A DNA stretch of 64,000 nucleotides. Source: Lichenostomus cassidix. Lineage: Eukaryota; Chordata; Aves; Passeriformes; Meliphagidae. The number at the start of each line of letters is the position of its first letter. The stretch's first letter is position 1. The translations under genes were made by a program, and so were the position numbers. Where the stretch lies: positions 11,332,426 through 11,396,425 of the forward strand of contig CM039194.1 of assembly GCA_008360975.2 (NCBI GenBank). Reading direction: 5' to 3'. Shown here piece by piece: positions 1 through 28,109 of this stretch. The notes beneath the pieces were generated by a model that saw nothing but the letters and a program-made list of their open reading frames with translations, was not told the DNA's origin and did not search any database.

Positions 1-15341
<15,341 letters not shown>

Positions 15342-15547
15342 GGTGGCAGCGCACGATCCCCCCGGTCCCGGCAAGCGCGGCGACGATGCCGGCCAGCCCC
15401 GCCGCCGGCGGCTCTTATAGCTCTGGCTAGGGGGCTGGGCTGGCCGTGCTTCCCCCGCCCCTGCCCGGGCCCCGCGGGGGCAGAGCCCGGAGGGACCGCG
15501 GCCACTCCCGCCCGGCCCTCGGAACACGGGCAGCCACGGGCAGTCAG

Positions 15548-15765
15548 CTCGGAAAAGACCGCCAGGGTCACCGAGTCCAGCCTCTGACCGACCGCGGCTG
15601 GCAAACAGAGCCACATCCATTCGTTTATTGACAACGGGGACTCCACCGCCTCCCTGAGCAGCTCCTTCCAGTGCTTGGTGACCCTTTTCGTGGAGAAATT
15701 CTGCCTGATGTCTCACCTGAACCTTCCCCGGCACAGCTTGAGGCTAAGTCCTTTCGTGAGGTCAA
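15548..15765 (-). mobile_element. CR1 LINE 3' fragment, inverted, next to the GFPT2 promoter
   Basis: Typical reverse-oriented avian CR1 landmarks occur in order: an AAAAGACC..CACCGAGTCCAGCCT block, then GACTCCACCGCCTCCCTGAGC, CAGTGCTTGGTGACCC, TGGAGAAATTCTGCCTGATG, and GAACCTTCCCCGGCACAGCT with TTGAGGC. Divergence from the consensus I remember is noticeable and the copy is GC-rich, so it looks old. No ORF remains. It starts within about 130 bases of the TATA-like box. Confidence 0.8.
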
Positions 15766-18460
15766 GGCAGGGTGAATCCCATGTCCACCTCGGGTCTGGG
15801 TGACTCAGGCCAGCTCAAGGATTTTCGGAGTGAAAGGAACCCCAGAGAGACCTGGCTGTGTCACCACGGGCAGCACAAGGAGTGGTTTTGTGCACTGATT
15901 CTGGTTTTCCACCTCACAATGCCATGAAGGAAAGGGACAGGCAGCAAAGTGGTCCATCCTGTCAGGGCAGCCCCTCTTGGAGCGGGGAAGGGGAAGGTGT
16001 CCCTATCCTCTAGCCACCAGCATTTACAGACACACGCTCAGCACACAGCACACAGCACACAGAACTTCATCTGCACAGGAAGGACTGGGAGCACCTGCTT
16101 GGCTGAACGTGGTCACCAGGCTCACCTGAGGGAGAGCCCAAACTCCTGCTCAGCCCTTGTGGTTCCTTCCATGTGCTTGGCAGGAAAGAACCTGCTCCAG
16201 GAGCCTTGTCTAGCCTCTGCCTCCTGGTCCAGCAGGCACTGCAAGGACAAGGAGAGCCATGGCCTCTGACGCAGGGTCAGGTCTGCAGACATAGCCCATG
16301 TGGTGCCTTGAGCTTTATCTTCTAAAGAAACTCATCTCTTATCTCAGAGAGCCTCCTCCAAACAAAAGGAATGAATGGCAGCTTTCAAAGTGAGTGCCTC
16401 AGAGCACCCTTGGACTGACAGTGTTCACAGAACAACTCAAGCCAGTATTTGAACAAACATGACTTTTAAAAGTACGCAAAGTTTCATGAAATAGTTTCCT
16501 CTTCCTTATTAAAAAGAACCAAAATATTTTATAGACATGATCCCAGTTTTCTTGTGGTGTTCTTGAAATTCAAGTGCAAGGTGTCTTGTTTAAGGTAGAA
16601 TTTAATGGCTCTTTTCCTCTTGCATTTCTTTTTGCAGGTCTTTTTGCAGATTTTTTACCCAAAGCAGTGATTCCCTCAAACTTTGCCACTTTTCCTCTTG
16701 ATGGAGAAATTGAATGAAGGATGAACATTAGAACATCAATATTTCCATTACATTACATTTAGCACCACTTAAAAAGGAGAAACCTTATACCGATTTTACG
16801 GTACAAATCTAGATTTAAAATATTTTCAAGTCATAAAATTAAAACTGTTGAAATTCTGCTTTTAATTAGTTTATAAAAAGGGATAAATTAAATATATTTT
16901 CAACTTACTGTCTGAAACAGCTATGCACACAATGCTCCATAAAAAACAGTATGGTTTTCCTTCCCCAGTCTCCCAGAATAAGACCAAACAGGCCCATGAT
17001 TTGTCACTGTTGCAGTCCCAGCTCTGTCACTGACCTGCCATGTGACATCAGGTAAGTCATTTTGACACTCCATTCCAGTTTTTCTTGTCTGTTTAGATAT
17101 CTGTTCCTCCTCTAAAGTGATCTCTGATCTTGTTTCCCCCAGCCCAGCCTGAGTGAAGAGGGATGTTTCTAATCCCAGCTCTGTGTGTTAAGTAGCATTT
17201 CTATTTATATTACATTATATACAATAAAGGAAAACTTTTTATTTGCTCCTTGTGCAGCATTTTTACTAACAAGTGGTGCAGAGAGTAGGGAACACTTTCT
17301 TTTTTTTTAACATCACTGCAATACTAATTGCCAAAGATCACGAGTTAGAGACCAAAATTCCACTCATGCAAGACGTTTCATATTTCCATGTGACATTTCC
17401 AGGGACAAAACTGAACAAAAATGAGATTCAACTGCTAGCAAGAACTGCATTAATTAGTGGTTAATGTGTCACCTTGATAACTTATCATTCAACACTTCCC
17501 AGACGCATCTGTCTGATGCCATTTGGCTTTTCCATGACTTTTTGGAAGTGCATTAGAGAGCACACTAATCTTTGTACTGGTGTGTTTGTTTGGCTTGAAG
17601 AACACATTGTACAGCACTCAGATGAGATGATCAAACTGATTCCATCTCACAACTTCTTAAATTCTAAAAGCCAAAATATTTGAAAGTATCACCTGCTGTA
17701 TCCAACACAATAAGGATCCAGAAATTCTGCCATACTCTGGAAAAGTGCTCTTCTCAGGAGACAGTTAAGAAAACCACAACAAAACAGAGCAGTTTTGACA
17801 AGGAGTTTTTAAATTGAAGGTTGCAATTTTCCTGCCATAAGAGACAGGCAACTGAAGAGCAACAATGAGGTCACCTGGTGCAACTTCCTACTAAAGTCTG
17901 TCCACCCTAAGGATCAGGAATTTTTGCCCAGCTACATCTTTCTCTCTTCTTTTTTATCTTCACACAAGTGATCAAAAATAGAGTAGGAAACAGTGAGGTG
18001 CAGGATGGAGATCACTGCATCACTGTTTTAGTGTCAGGTAACAAGGAAGTTGCCTGGGGCACCATTAGGCAAAGGCGACGGGCAACAAAAATAATTCAAG
18101 ATGTGGTTGGAAAGAGGAGGGATTTATGTTTAGGCTCACTCTGAGCTTAATACAGGTCCTAGTTCTCACAGCATTTGTGATCTGCCCTGAAAAGCAGCCA
18201 GCAGTGTTTTAAGAACAGATATTTCAAACTGCATTTGCATACTCAAGAGGTGCAGATGCATATCTGAATACCTTGCTCTGTTCCTTGTTCCTAGACACCC
18301 ACAGGGACTGAATTTCCTGGTGAGGAGTTTCAGTAAAGTCCCTTGTCCCAGGGAGTGGAAGGACCAAAACCACTCTCAAACAGAGGCAGGAAAAAAGTAG
18401 TGGTTGTGAAGTGCAAAAGGGAAGAATTGTGACAAATATCAGGAAAAAAATTAGGAGGAG
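15766..18460. other. Intergenic sequence without recognisable gene
   Basis: No reading frame with a family match is visible. The only structure I note is a short sevenfold-period repeat at 16,040-16,062 (three CACACAG-like units). From about 16,700 the composition becomes AT-rich and CpG-poor. Confidence 0.6.
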
Positions 18461-18464
18461 CAGT

Positions 18465-18632
18465 TCTGCAATGGAACAGGCTAGAGAGGCTGGTTTATGG
18501 CCCTATGGTGACACCACTGGAACAGACCCTGTCCTTGAGTCACCCTGAGTGACCTGCTTATGGTGTGAAGGACAAGGGGTGACCAAATGGCAGTCTTTTC
18601 CAGCTCCAGCACTTCCATGATTGTAGCTGGGT
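18465..18632 (+). mobile_element. Probable degenerate CR1 LINE 3' fragment
   Basis: The order GGAACAGGCT..GAGAGGCTG, then GTCACCCTGAGTGACCTGCTT, then GGCAGTCTTTTCCAGCTCCAGC and TTCCATGATT resembles the last part and tail of avian CR1 in plus orientation (consensus has GACCTGCTT, GAGGTCCCTTCCAGCC, ATTCTGTGATT). Similarity is judged by eye and the copy is clearly decayed. Confidence 0.55.
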
Positions 18633-18769
18633 TATAAAACTCCTTTTCAATTGCCTGTTTTGGACTGCTGGTCGAGTGGCTACAACATTTTCTGAGAACT
18701 AATAGCCTGTCGCTAGATTCCTATTAGAGTACACAGCACAAGTGCTTATATTAACAATGAAATCCATTA

Positions 18770-18845
18770 TTTTAATTTATATTACATATTTATGTATTAA
18801 ATATAATTATAGATATACTTATATATTGTATATTTTATTTTTCTT
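18770..18845. repeat. AT-rich low-complexity tract
   Basis: A block of about 75 bases is made almost wholly of A and T, with many TATA and ATTATA steps. It shows no regular period and no flanking duplications. Confidence 0.7.
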
Positions 18846-21800
18846 ACTTCAAAATATGAAAGTTGAGAGCCTAAAAGCAGCCACTGTACATTACAGATCA
18901 TCATCCCCCTCAACTAAGCTCCTGCACTTCTGCAATTTTATGTATTGCTCTGAATAAACATATTTAAAACATGGACAAATTCTGAACATTCTCATCACCA
19001 TCACTTTCATCCTAACAAAATGGGACAGGGTTATTCCCTACCAAGGCTCTCAAGAATATTTGAGCTGACAGCTTGGTCTGGATCTCTCTGATTTCTTCCC
19101 AGTCTGATAACAATGACTGCTGTTAACCAGGAGTCACTCCAGTGAAGCGAATTTCACTGTTAGAAAAAGCAAAAATAAAGGACTGACCTTGCTGCCATGA
19201 GGAGAAGGTCAGGCTGTGCTTCAGGACACCCTCTGCATCTGTCTCAACTCCACAGCAAGTTTGGAAGACAATCAGCAATGCCTTTGAAGTAAAGGCAGCA
19301 ACACTTTTCTTCTGCTGAGAAGTTAAAAAGAGAGGAAAAAAATATTTGTTCTATTAATGCTTCTCTCAGTGGAGGTGTCAGCTAGCTGCTCACCTAGGAT
19401 CTGTCTAGGGCTAAGGAATTGGTAATTTCAGTTTAAAAGTACATACTAGTAATTAAGAGCTTTTAACTGGAGAACAAGGGAGATTTAATTTGTCACTGTC
19501 AAGCAGCTGAATTTGAAATTATAAAAAATGTGTGGAAGGAGGAGTTACACATAAATGGGAATCAACATCATGCCTACGACTGAGGATTAAGTGACCATGA
19601 TTTAATTCAATGGTGGCTTTTCAGCTGAATGTTATGAGGAGCATGTGTAATGTGAAACCAACCCAGCTAATTAACTAGATCTTAAATACTTAAAAAAACA
19701 CAAAGGCACATTTAGTAATAATTCATCTAAAGCATTGTGTTTTGAAGAGCATTAAGTGGTTCCCTGGGGTTTTGATGTAAACTCCTCGTAACAGGAGCTG
19801 CATAAAAGTTGATGGCAAGTGTCAGGGAGAAAAATAAATGCTTGGAAAAGTCTGTAGATTTTTCAAGCAAGCCAGCTTTTGGTGCTGGATTAGTTTTCTC
19901 AGCATGCTGTGTGGTCCTGCAGGTCAAGAGTGAGCAATGCTGACAGAGTAACACAGATATCTGCATACCTGCTCTCCCCTGCCCCATTTCATTTACTCAG
20001 TATTTTTTTTTAAATGCAGGATTCTCTCATCTTACATGGGGTTGGAGGGAGCAAAGCTAGCTACTTACAATAGCTGCAGAAAGCATGTCCATGTAAGAAG
20101 TCAAGAAGCTTAAAATCCAAAGATAAAAAAAAACAATACAAGAAGTTAATTCTTTCCAGCAATGCACCCAAACATGGCTTCTCTGGAAGTGTTAGAGCAA
20201 GGAACTGCTCAGAGAAAAACATCATTGCTGCAGCTACTCCATGTGGCTCAGACAGCTCCATCACACCCCACAGAGGCCACAGCATCACCTCTTTCTTCTT
20301 CTCTGGTTGCTGCAGAGCCCTCCTGGCAGAACCACCCTCTGTGTGCAATAATTCTGCTCTCCCTCAGCTGCACAGGCTCATTCAACACCACAGAGCAGAG
20401 CAGGGTGAAGTGGAACTTCTGCACTCTTCTGGTTCATTTTATTTCTAATCATATGAACCTGGCTGGCTATTTTGGTAAGAACACTCTTATTCCCCTTTTC
20501 TCTCAAGTTGTTTTCACAGCTTTAATGCTTCAAGGATTTGTGCTGGCCTTTGAGAAGAACACCTCTGAAGCTAGAAAATGGTTCTGCTGCTGGCTGCCCT
20601 CTGGTTTGCCCTTTAAACAGTTCTCTGGCAAGAAGCTTCTGATTTTCCAAATAAAAACCTGTTGTTTTGCAGAACACATACCTGTACTCTCCACAAAGCT
20701 AAGCTGAATAACAGTCCAGTTTTCTCCAGTGTCTCACCCTTAACATTGTTCTGTCACCACTGCCCAGCAAGAAGCTGCTCCAGCAGCAGCTGGAATGAGC
20801 TGGAGGGAGGCAAGGTGCTGGGAATGTGAGTTACTTCCATCCAGCTCCAGTTATCAGCAGCTCTAGGCCGAAAGAAAACAAATCCAAGTTTCTAAAAGCA
20901 GCCCATATAACAAGATGCATCTGGCTTTACCTCACACAATCAAATCTGTCTGTTTTATCTGTCCATATCCCCAAATCCTAATCTGGCCCTATCACTTCCT
21001 TCTAATTGAGATAGGCATCAAAGGACTACATACTGGGAACTTAACCACCACCTCTTCCCTCTTTTCTCCCATTTGTGATTAAAATAAACAAATGAGGGGA
21101 GCCAGATTCAAGCTACAACAGTAATTTTTAGGACTGGTGTGTTTAACACTGCAGCTTCAGTGCTATTACTTATTTTAGAGGAGGAAGAAAGTGAAGTACC
21201 TTAAGTCCAAGCACAGGTAACCAGGGATTCCAGCTTTAATAAATAATGAAACAGTTTTGATAGATATGCCATGGTATTGTTTAGCAATTGATACAATATT
21301 GAAGAAGATTTTTCTCACAGGTGGGTTATTTTCTGTCCCAGAGTCACAGCCATTGTGATGATGTCTGCTTTTGCCTACAGATTCTATATTTCTCCTTCTT
21401 CTGATCTTGACACAAATCACAGCTTCAGCTTCTTCAAGTTGTTTTTAACAGCTTGTGATCTTGTTCTTTTGGCAGCTGATTCAAAGAAAAATGGCATTAA
21501 CTCTGCTTAAATAGAAGCAGTCATTTTCTTTCACTGACAATTCATGACTCATCTATCTCCCTGTTTCCAGGGGTTTGGGGTTATTAGATCTGCCATGATC
21601 TACTAGTTGTCAAAATCAGGTTTGGGCACATCTACATTGGTAGAAATAAAGATATTGCACACAGAGGATTCAAAGATAAGTTTTCTATCATCAGCCATGT
21701 GCAAAACCAATTCAGTTTTTGAGCTGATCCTCTGTACTAGGGATTGGGAAGCACCTAAAAAAAGACAATTCAGAGCACCTGTTTATTTACTACACACACA

Positions 21801-22518
21801 GTATTGCTACAGAGCAGGGTGATAGAGACCACTGAGTAGAAGTTACAATTTGATGATTAACAGTGCTCTACAACCTGTGAAAGTGTGCAGGGTGTCATCC
21901 CTAAGTTAGCCTGGAATGGAGGCAAAGTTGTGCAGTGAAATGGCAGCTTCCCCACGGCATCACCTCGAGTGCACATCCCACACCACCTCCTTGCTGCCAC
22001 TGCCCCTCGGCTGGAGAGGAAACCTGTCCCTAATCTGTCCCTGCCAGCTCCTGCCAGCTCCAGTGAAACAACTCTCATGACCAAGCCATGAATTGCACTG
22101 TTTACTAGCAGTAAAAATTCCTTGTATTTTCTCTCTTTTTGTGTTTTTTTTTTTTCTTTTTTGGTTGTCAATACAGTTTTTCTCCTATTATGCACAGGAC
22201 TTTTATATTACAGTAAAATTAGAAATCCCCCTTGGGGTTCCCTCACTCAGATGGATTCTCTCTAGTCCTAACAGCTCCAACTACTAAATGGCTTTAGAAC
22301 TTCATGTTTAGTGTATCCCATGAGATGCATGAAAGGATGGCATCCCTGTGGGGGTGTTTATGCTCTTGCAGTGCAAAGTTGCCTTTGGCAACAAAAGTTC
22401 CTGTGGTATTGTCATTGGGCTCTGGGTACTTTGGTGTGAACATACCAGATGGGGTAAGTTGAGGACAATGTTTTCCTTCAAAACTGCATTTTCTGCTTTC
22501 AGTCAGCCTACAGTTTAC

Positions 22519-22641
22519 CTCATGACTGTATCTGGGCAAGTGGGAGACAAGATGATGGTTTTGATTTTCCACTTTTAACTGTGCTTCTTTGAGTTGTGTG
22601 CTGAAACTGAGCATGTGTTTCTTAAATGCTTCCTTCTCTTT
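22519..22641 (-). other. Candidate coding exon, coiled-coil-like, unassigned
   Basis: A 123-base open segment, phase 0-0, lies between a pyrimidine-rich acceptor (CTTTTTTCTCTTTAAG then TTGCAG, either AG usable) and a good donor, GAG/GTAAAC. The predicted peptide begins KEKEAFKKHMLSFSTQLKEA and continues QLKVENQNHHLVSH, a charged heptad-like pattern typical of coiled coils. I do not recognise a family. No partner exon with a matching phase was found with confidence, so it may be a chance ORF, an exon of an unannotated gene or a relic. Confidence 0.25.
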
Positions 22642-25600
22642 CTGCAACTTAAAGAGAAAAAAGTATACTAACTCATGGTAATTTGGACAAAATTTAAGGA
22701 AGAGTTTGGGGAGTAAGTAGCAAAAAGTTGCCAGAAATTTAAAGAGGAATAGATGTTTCTCTTTTCTGTATTTTAGTTGCATCTTAAAATGAAGTGATTT
22801 TACTCTTAAAAATATTTCCTCCAGTCAAAACATGTAATTTCCATTCAGCTCTGAAACTTTTTTAATATGCTGTACATTTTGTCAGTAAAGACAGGCAGGT
22901 TCAACCCAGCTGACCAAAACTGGATGGCAAACTTGAAACCAAAGCAGCTAAATCCCTTATTTGTACAGCTGCAGGCACTGGGCTCTCCTCCACCCCCCTG
23001 CCATGATCATGTTGCAGGACATCAGCTCTGCATCAAGGCAGTAACCTCGGGGTCCTGCAGCAGGACATGGAATGATCACAAGACTTTTCTGTCCTTACAG
23101 GCTACCACAGTTCTGCCCATGTTTTGGAGGGAAGTATTGCTAAAGTCTTCTAACCATAGCAATGTTTGAAGCAGTGCTTGCACAGCTCCAGGCACAACAT
23201 TGCTGCAGCCAAAGAGAGATCTGAATGCAGTGCAGTCAATTCAGGCTCAAAGCTTGGATATGTTGTTATAATACAGCTTGATTACATTTTAAATTGACTC
23301 AAACACAGCTAGGTGTTGAATTAAATGGCCAACATTTAACAGGAGTGTGTACATTTATGAATCCACCTGGCTTGAAAAATTGAAATTACTTCTAAGCAAC
23401 CTAAATGAATACAGTTTTAACTTGGATGTGCTAAAATATCATAAGTTCACAAAAAAATTTCAAATACGAAACCATTGTATTTTATATCACGTATCTTCTG
23501 AGTTCATTTACAAGAAGCAGCAGTAAAAGAAGGCAGAAGGAACAGCTTCACAATCTGTCCTGTGTCTGCCACTGGAGCTACAACAAGAATTTCCATGTTG
23601 GAAACCAAAGGGAAGCATGTCAGTTCTCAAGAACCAGCATCCTTAGCACCAAGGACCAGAAATTTCCTACTTTAGTTTTGCAATGACTTCTGTGAAGGGT
23701 CATTTGCTTCCTGAACTGTGTCATGCTATGAAAATCCCAGATAAGAATCTTTCCCAAGAAATGGGAGATTATCATCTGCCATAATTACACATTAGAGTTC
23801 ACAGAAAAAAAATTCCAATGTCGTTGTCTGTTAGTCACTTTGTTTGCTGGCAGTCTGAGTGCAAGGAGCACAGATGTTCAATAACCAGCTGCAGCACCTT
23901 CTCTATGCATCAGACTCAAGAGGAGGACTGCCAGGGCTTAGCTAGTCCTTAGTCCAACTGGAGAGTCAGCATCCTGTCTGGATTGGGGCAAAGTTTTTTA
24001 TTACATCACTTCTGCTTCAAGACTGCTGTGACACACCAAATCTTCTACTTCCCTGTCTGCATGGAAGGTCACCACCTAACTCAGCTTGGAAATCCAAGAG
24101 GACCAAGAATGAGAAGCAGAAACAGCAATTTTGTAATTTTTTTTTCTAAGCAACCAATTCCCCCAATTCCAGAGCCATTTACCTAACACTTCTGAAGTCC
24201 CAGGCAGGGCAGTTTTGTTAACCTGTATTTACCTAAGGCTCAAAGGCTTTCCCAGATGAAGGGATGTGTAAACCACCTCATCCTTCACAAGCAGCAGAGC
24301 TTCCAGGAGCTCATGTTGAAACCTCCTTTGTAGCAGATCCGCAGAGTGTGCTGAAGGATTTTGGCAGGAGAGGTTTCACATGGCTGTTTTCTCTCTACAA
24401 CTCCCCTTTCCTTGTGGAAAAGCCACATTATTTGTCACGGTGTTGCTTGTCCTGTCAGAAAGCTGTTGGCCCTGGACCAGAGCCCAGGCTCTCCTGGGGC
24501 TCAGCATCACAGGAGTGTAACAAGATAGGAAATATTTGCTGTCTGAAGGATAATGGGAAGTAGCATAGCAGGGAAGGGTGGATCCTGGGGCAGCCTTGGA
24601 GCACAGGATCCCTTGGAAAACACTCGAGAAAGAAGCTGCCAGGAGCTGAGATAATGCCACTGCCCCCCTAAAGAGGAGGAGACTAAAGCAACAAATCTAG
24701 ATGGTGGGGATGGAGGAAAAAGCTATAAAGTGGGAGAAACAGATATGAGAGTCTGAGAAGGGAGAGCTCAGTGCAGATCCTGGGCAAGAGCTCTGCCAGA
24801 GCAGCAGCAGGGCTAGTGCCTGCCTCAGCAGGGCTCAGCACTCCTGTGCTTTTACTCAGGCAAAGAATTTTTCACTCCTGCCAGACAAATTCCACCTCCA
24901 TCTTCTTCCAGGCAGCTGCAGCACTGAAATGCTGCAGTCTGCTCTCACTAAGTGCCCAGAAAACAAACTCAAACCAATACACTGTTGTCTTGAGTCAGGA
25001 TGTCACAGGTTAACATTTGCTGTGCAGTTTTTATTCCTGAGCAGGAGAAAAAGCTCCTTGGAGGGGAAAAACTGCACAGTTTGAACTCTTCAGTGAATAA
25101 ATTAACATCACTTCTCTGTCTCCTCCCCTTTCCTTTCTGGGGTTAGTGCAACTGCAGGCTTTAGTTGGTGTTCTCCAAATAAACCTGAATTCCTGAGAAG
25201 CTCTTAAGAGCTCCTCTTCTCAGGAAAGAGTTTGCCGTCACAAATGAAACAAATCAGGAAAAAGTAATTTTCAAGTGATTTTTCTGTCCAGTCACTTCTT
25301 TGATGAAAGAGCAAAGAAAGTCTTTAACACCCCTCACGATGAATTTTCAGCTCTGTTTGTTTTGACTTTTTGTAGCTAAGCCAAAGAATAATTAAAAAAA
25401 AAAAAAACCAAAAAAACCAACCCACGTCTGAAAATTTCCACTAATGAATTCCAGACTTCTGGACTGCAAAACCATCTGCTTTCTCCCAAGTCATGTTGTC
25501 AACAACTAAACACAGCTGTATGAAGGGTAACAAACTATTGCAGTTTCTCGTGTTTCTACACCCCCAGATTTGCAGGGTTATTGAAGAACAGCAGAGAAAC

Positions 25601-26329
25601 CCACCAGGTCCAGTGCAAGTCTTTGTCCTAACATTTAACTTTGCAAAAATCAGCAGCATTGCCCTGAGCACATTAAGCAGATGGGTTACATAGGTGGACT
25701 ATTTTAATTGTTTTTGAAAAATCTTACAATAAAGTGGATGACCAAGCCCACCACCAGGGCTGTTACAATACAGCAAATTCAATGCACTAAAAAGAGGGCA
25801 AAGAGTTGATACAACAGAAGGTTTCCTATATGCTCCTAGAATGCTTTTAACTTTCAAGTTTCCTCTCTTCCTTACTTACAGCCTTTCTTTTAATAAGGCA
25901 CAGGGGAAAGAGAGGCTTTGAGATAGACAATGAGAAACTGAAACCAGATATTTGACACAGAGCTTGTCAAATATTTCAAGTCAGAAATACCCATCAATGC
26001 ATAAATAGCTTGTGCTTCAATTGTTAAAGCCTACACAAAGATATTTTTTCCAGATAGGCTGGGAAAAAGCACAACTCTGAATAGAACACATCTTTCCTCC
26101 TAGGAACAGAGCTCCTATAAATTTCCATGAACAGGAATAAATATTATTTTGGTTATTTTTTTTACTAGAAAAATCCAAAACCCAATACTAAATCTTTCTC
26201 TCTGTACTCTGTTAATAGTGTAAACCACAGCTTATTCACTGCCTTGAACCTGGTGGCTGCTAATACTGAACCAGCTTAAGCTTCTTTCTTATCCTTTAAT
26301 TTGATGGATTTTAAATACACAGAAAACCC

Positions 26330-26400
26330 CACAAACAAACAACAACAACAACAAAAAAAAAACCAAACAAAAAAACCCACAAAACCAAAACCAGACAACA
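26330..26400. repeat. A-rich simple repeat (CAA and ACC interruptions)
   Basis: CAACAACAACAAC followed by runs of A broken by CC or CAC, about 70 bases. It could be the tail of a retroposed copy, but no body is recognised next to it. Confidence 0.65.
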
Positions 26401-27608
26401 AAAGAAATACTTCTCCTTCATAGGCATAACCAGTCAGGTACAATTGGTGATGACTACATAAATAAATAAAATATAGCTAAGGGTCACCCCTGAGTAAGAG
26501 AAGTTAAGCCACACAGCAGAGTGATTTACCTGATCTACAGCAGCTGAGTTAATTCACAAGTGGTGAAGACTACCAGCTTTTCAAGGCAAGATCCCAAATA
26601 CACAGCTGCTTCAGGAACCTTAGTTCCATTTTCCATCCAGATGGTTTCAGGGGTTAGGATGAGATCTGAGCTTTTGGAAACATGAACTACATTTCTGAAT
26701 GTTGCATCCCTCAGGCCTTTCTGTGCACTGGCTCAGAGCTGAGCAGCTCTGGTGGGAATGTTCAGAGCAGAGGTGGCACAGCTGCTGTCCCTGCTGCACC
26801 AACCACCTCACCTGGCTGTGGCTTTGCAGCTCCTCTGCCTCACCCCAGGGTTACCCTCTGCCTCATCCCTTGACTTAAAATAGATGAGGATGACTCTGGA
26901 GCCTATTTCTTCCTTTCTTATTCAGACTGGTGGATTCTTGGGTTTAATTGCTTCTTATCAGCTCTGGCCCAGGTGGTCACTGGCTATATCCAAGCCTAAC
27001 TGTTGGCCTCAGGGAATCTCTTCCCAGAGACAATTTGCCTCTAGTACCTGTGTGTCTGCTTATGCTCCTATCTTTTCCTTCTCCTTAGATAAGCAACCCG
27101 CTGCTAGAAGAATTCCTAAGAAAGCAAGGCTTTGTTGCTAGAAGTTCCCAAGCACAGAAGGATAATGCTGGGGGCAGTAAATGCACTTTGGGGTTGGGGC
27201 AAGGGCTGCCTGCTACAGCTGCAATCTCAGATCTGTGCCTGTGGCTTTTAATGAGCAGAGCTTTTAATGGGAGAGATTATTCAGAGCACCTGCAAGTGAA
27301 CATTTGCATTTGGTTTTAGAAGGGCAAAACATCTGCTGAGGAGATAAATATAGTGGTAAATAGATATTCCTTCTCATGGGATAAAGGATTTATCAAAGGT
27401 CACAAAAAAGCCAGAGGCAGTGTGATGCTGACAATAGAGCATCTGTAGTGTCTGTCCCAATCACAAGTGTCCATCCCTCACCTCTCAGATCACACTTAAA
27501 AACAAAAGGTAATTAAATATTTCATTTATTCATACAATAAGTCTCTCAGATGATCTAGTCAGGTAGGACCTGCCCTTTACAAATTTGGCTTCTGAAGACT
27601 CTTCTTAC

Positions 27609-28109
27609 CTTTCAATCCTTGCTGGTGTGTTATTCCAAACTTGAGAAAACACATCCAAGAGGAGACTGAATGTTTTTGTTGCAGCCAACAAAAGTAACGG
27701 AGCAGTTCCAGGAACAACTCTTCTTTACTTGTACCTACTGTCCTGTGATGTGCATTGCTAGTGACAGTGCCAAAATGCAATGAAAGCTTTGGCCTCTTGG
27801 CAACAGGGAGAACTAAGAAGTGTCCCCTGGGTAAGCTACATCCAGTTCTTGTTCCCTTTTTGTTAAAGGACCACCTCTCATAACTAGCATTTACTGACAA
27901 CTTAGAGGAGGTTTCAGTAATGACTGACATGGTCCATCTCTTAATGGATCTGAGCACTCTTCACTGGGCAAAATATTAAAAGGCACATCAGCAAAATTAG
28001 CAGGAAATATATCCTTTTCTACAATACAGTTCCTTTCTACTAAATTTGGCTTAGATTTAACAAAACATCCTACACAGATGGAAATTTCTTTCAAAAACAA
28101 ATTAGCCAT
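27609..28109 (-). other. Protein-like block in two overlapping frames, unassigned
   Basis: A minus-strand ATG at 28,109 opens a 72-codon frame containing KSKPNLVERNCIVEKD and NILPSEECSDPLRDGP. A second frame overlaps its end and runs through KRPKLSLHFGTVTSNAHHRT and SKEELFLELLRYFCWLQQ to a strong donor, AAAG/GTAAGA, at 27,609/27,608. Both look compositionally like protein. They could be two exons, one gene with a frameshift (a pseudogene), or chance. I know no homologue. Confidence 0.2.

Noticed and set aside
19188..19315. Apparent minus-strand exon with an excellent acceptor (CTTCTCAG) and a GTCAGT donor
   Set aside because: On careful reading all three frames contain stops, so it is not a coding exon. 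A non-coding exon cannot be excluded but has no further support.
20162..20707. 181-codon plus-strand open frame
   Set aside because: A single frame of this length is about what is expected by chance in 64 kb on six frames. It shows no domain, and the peptide is not recognisable.
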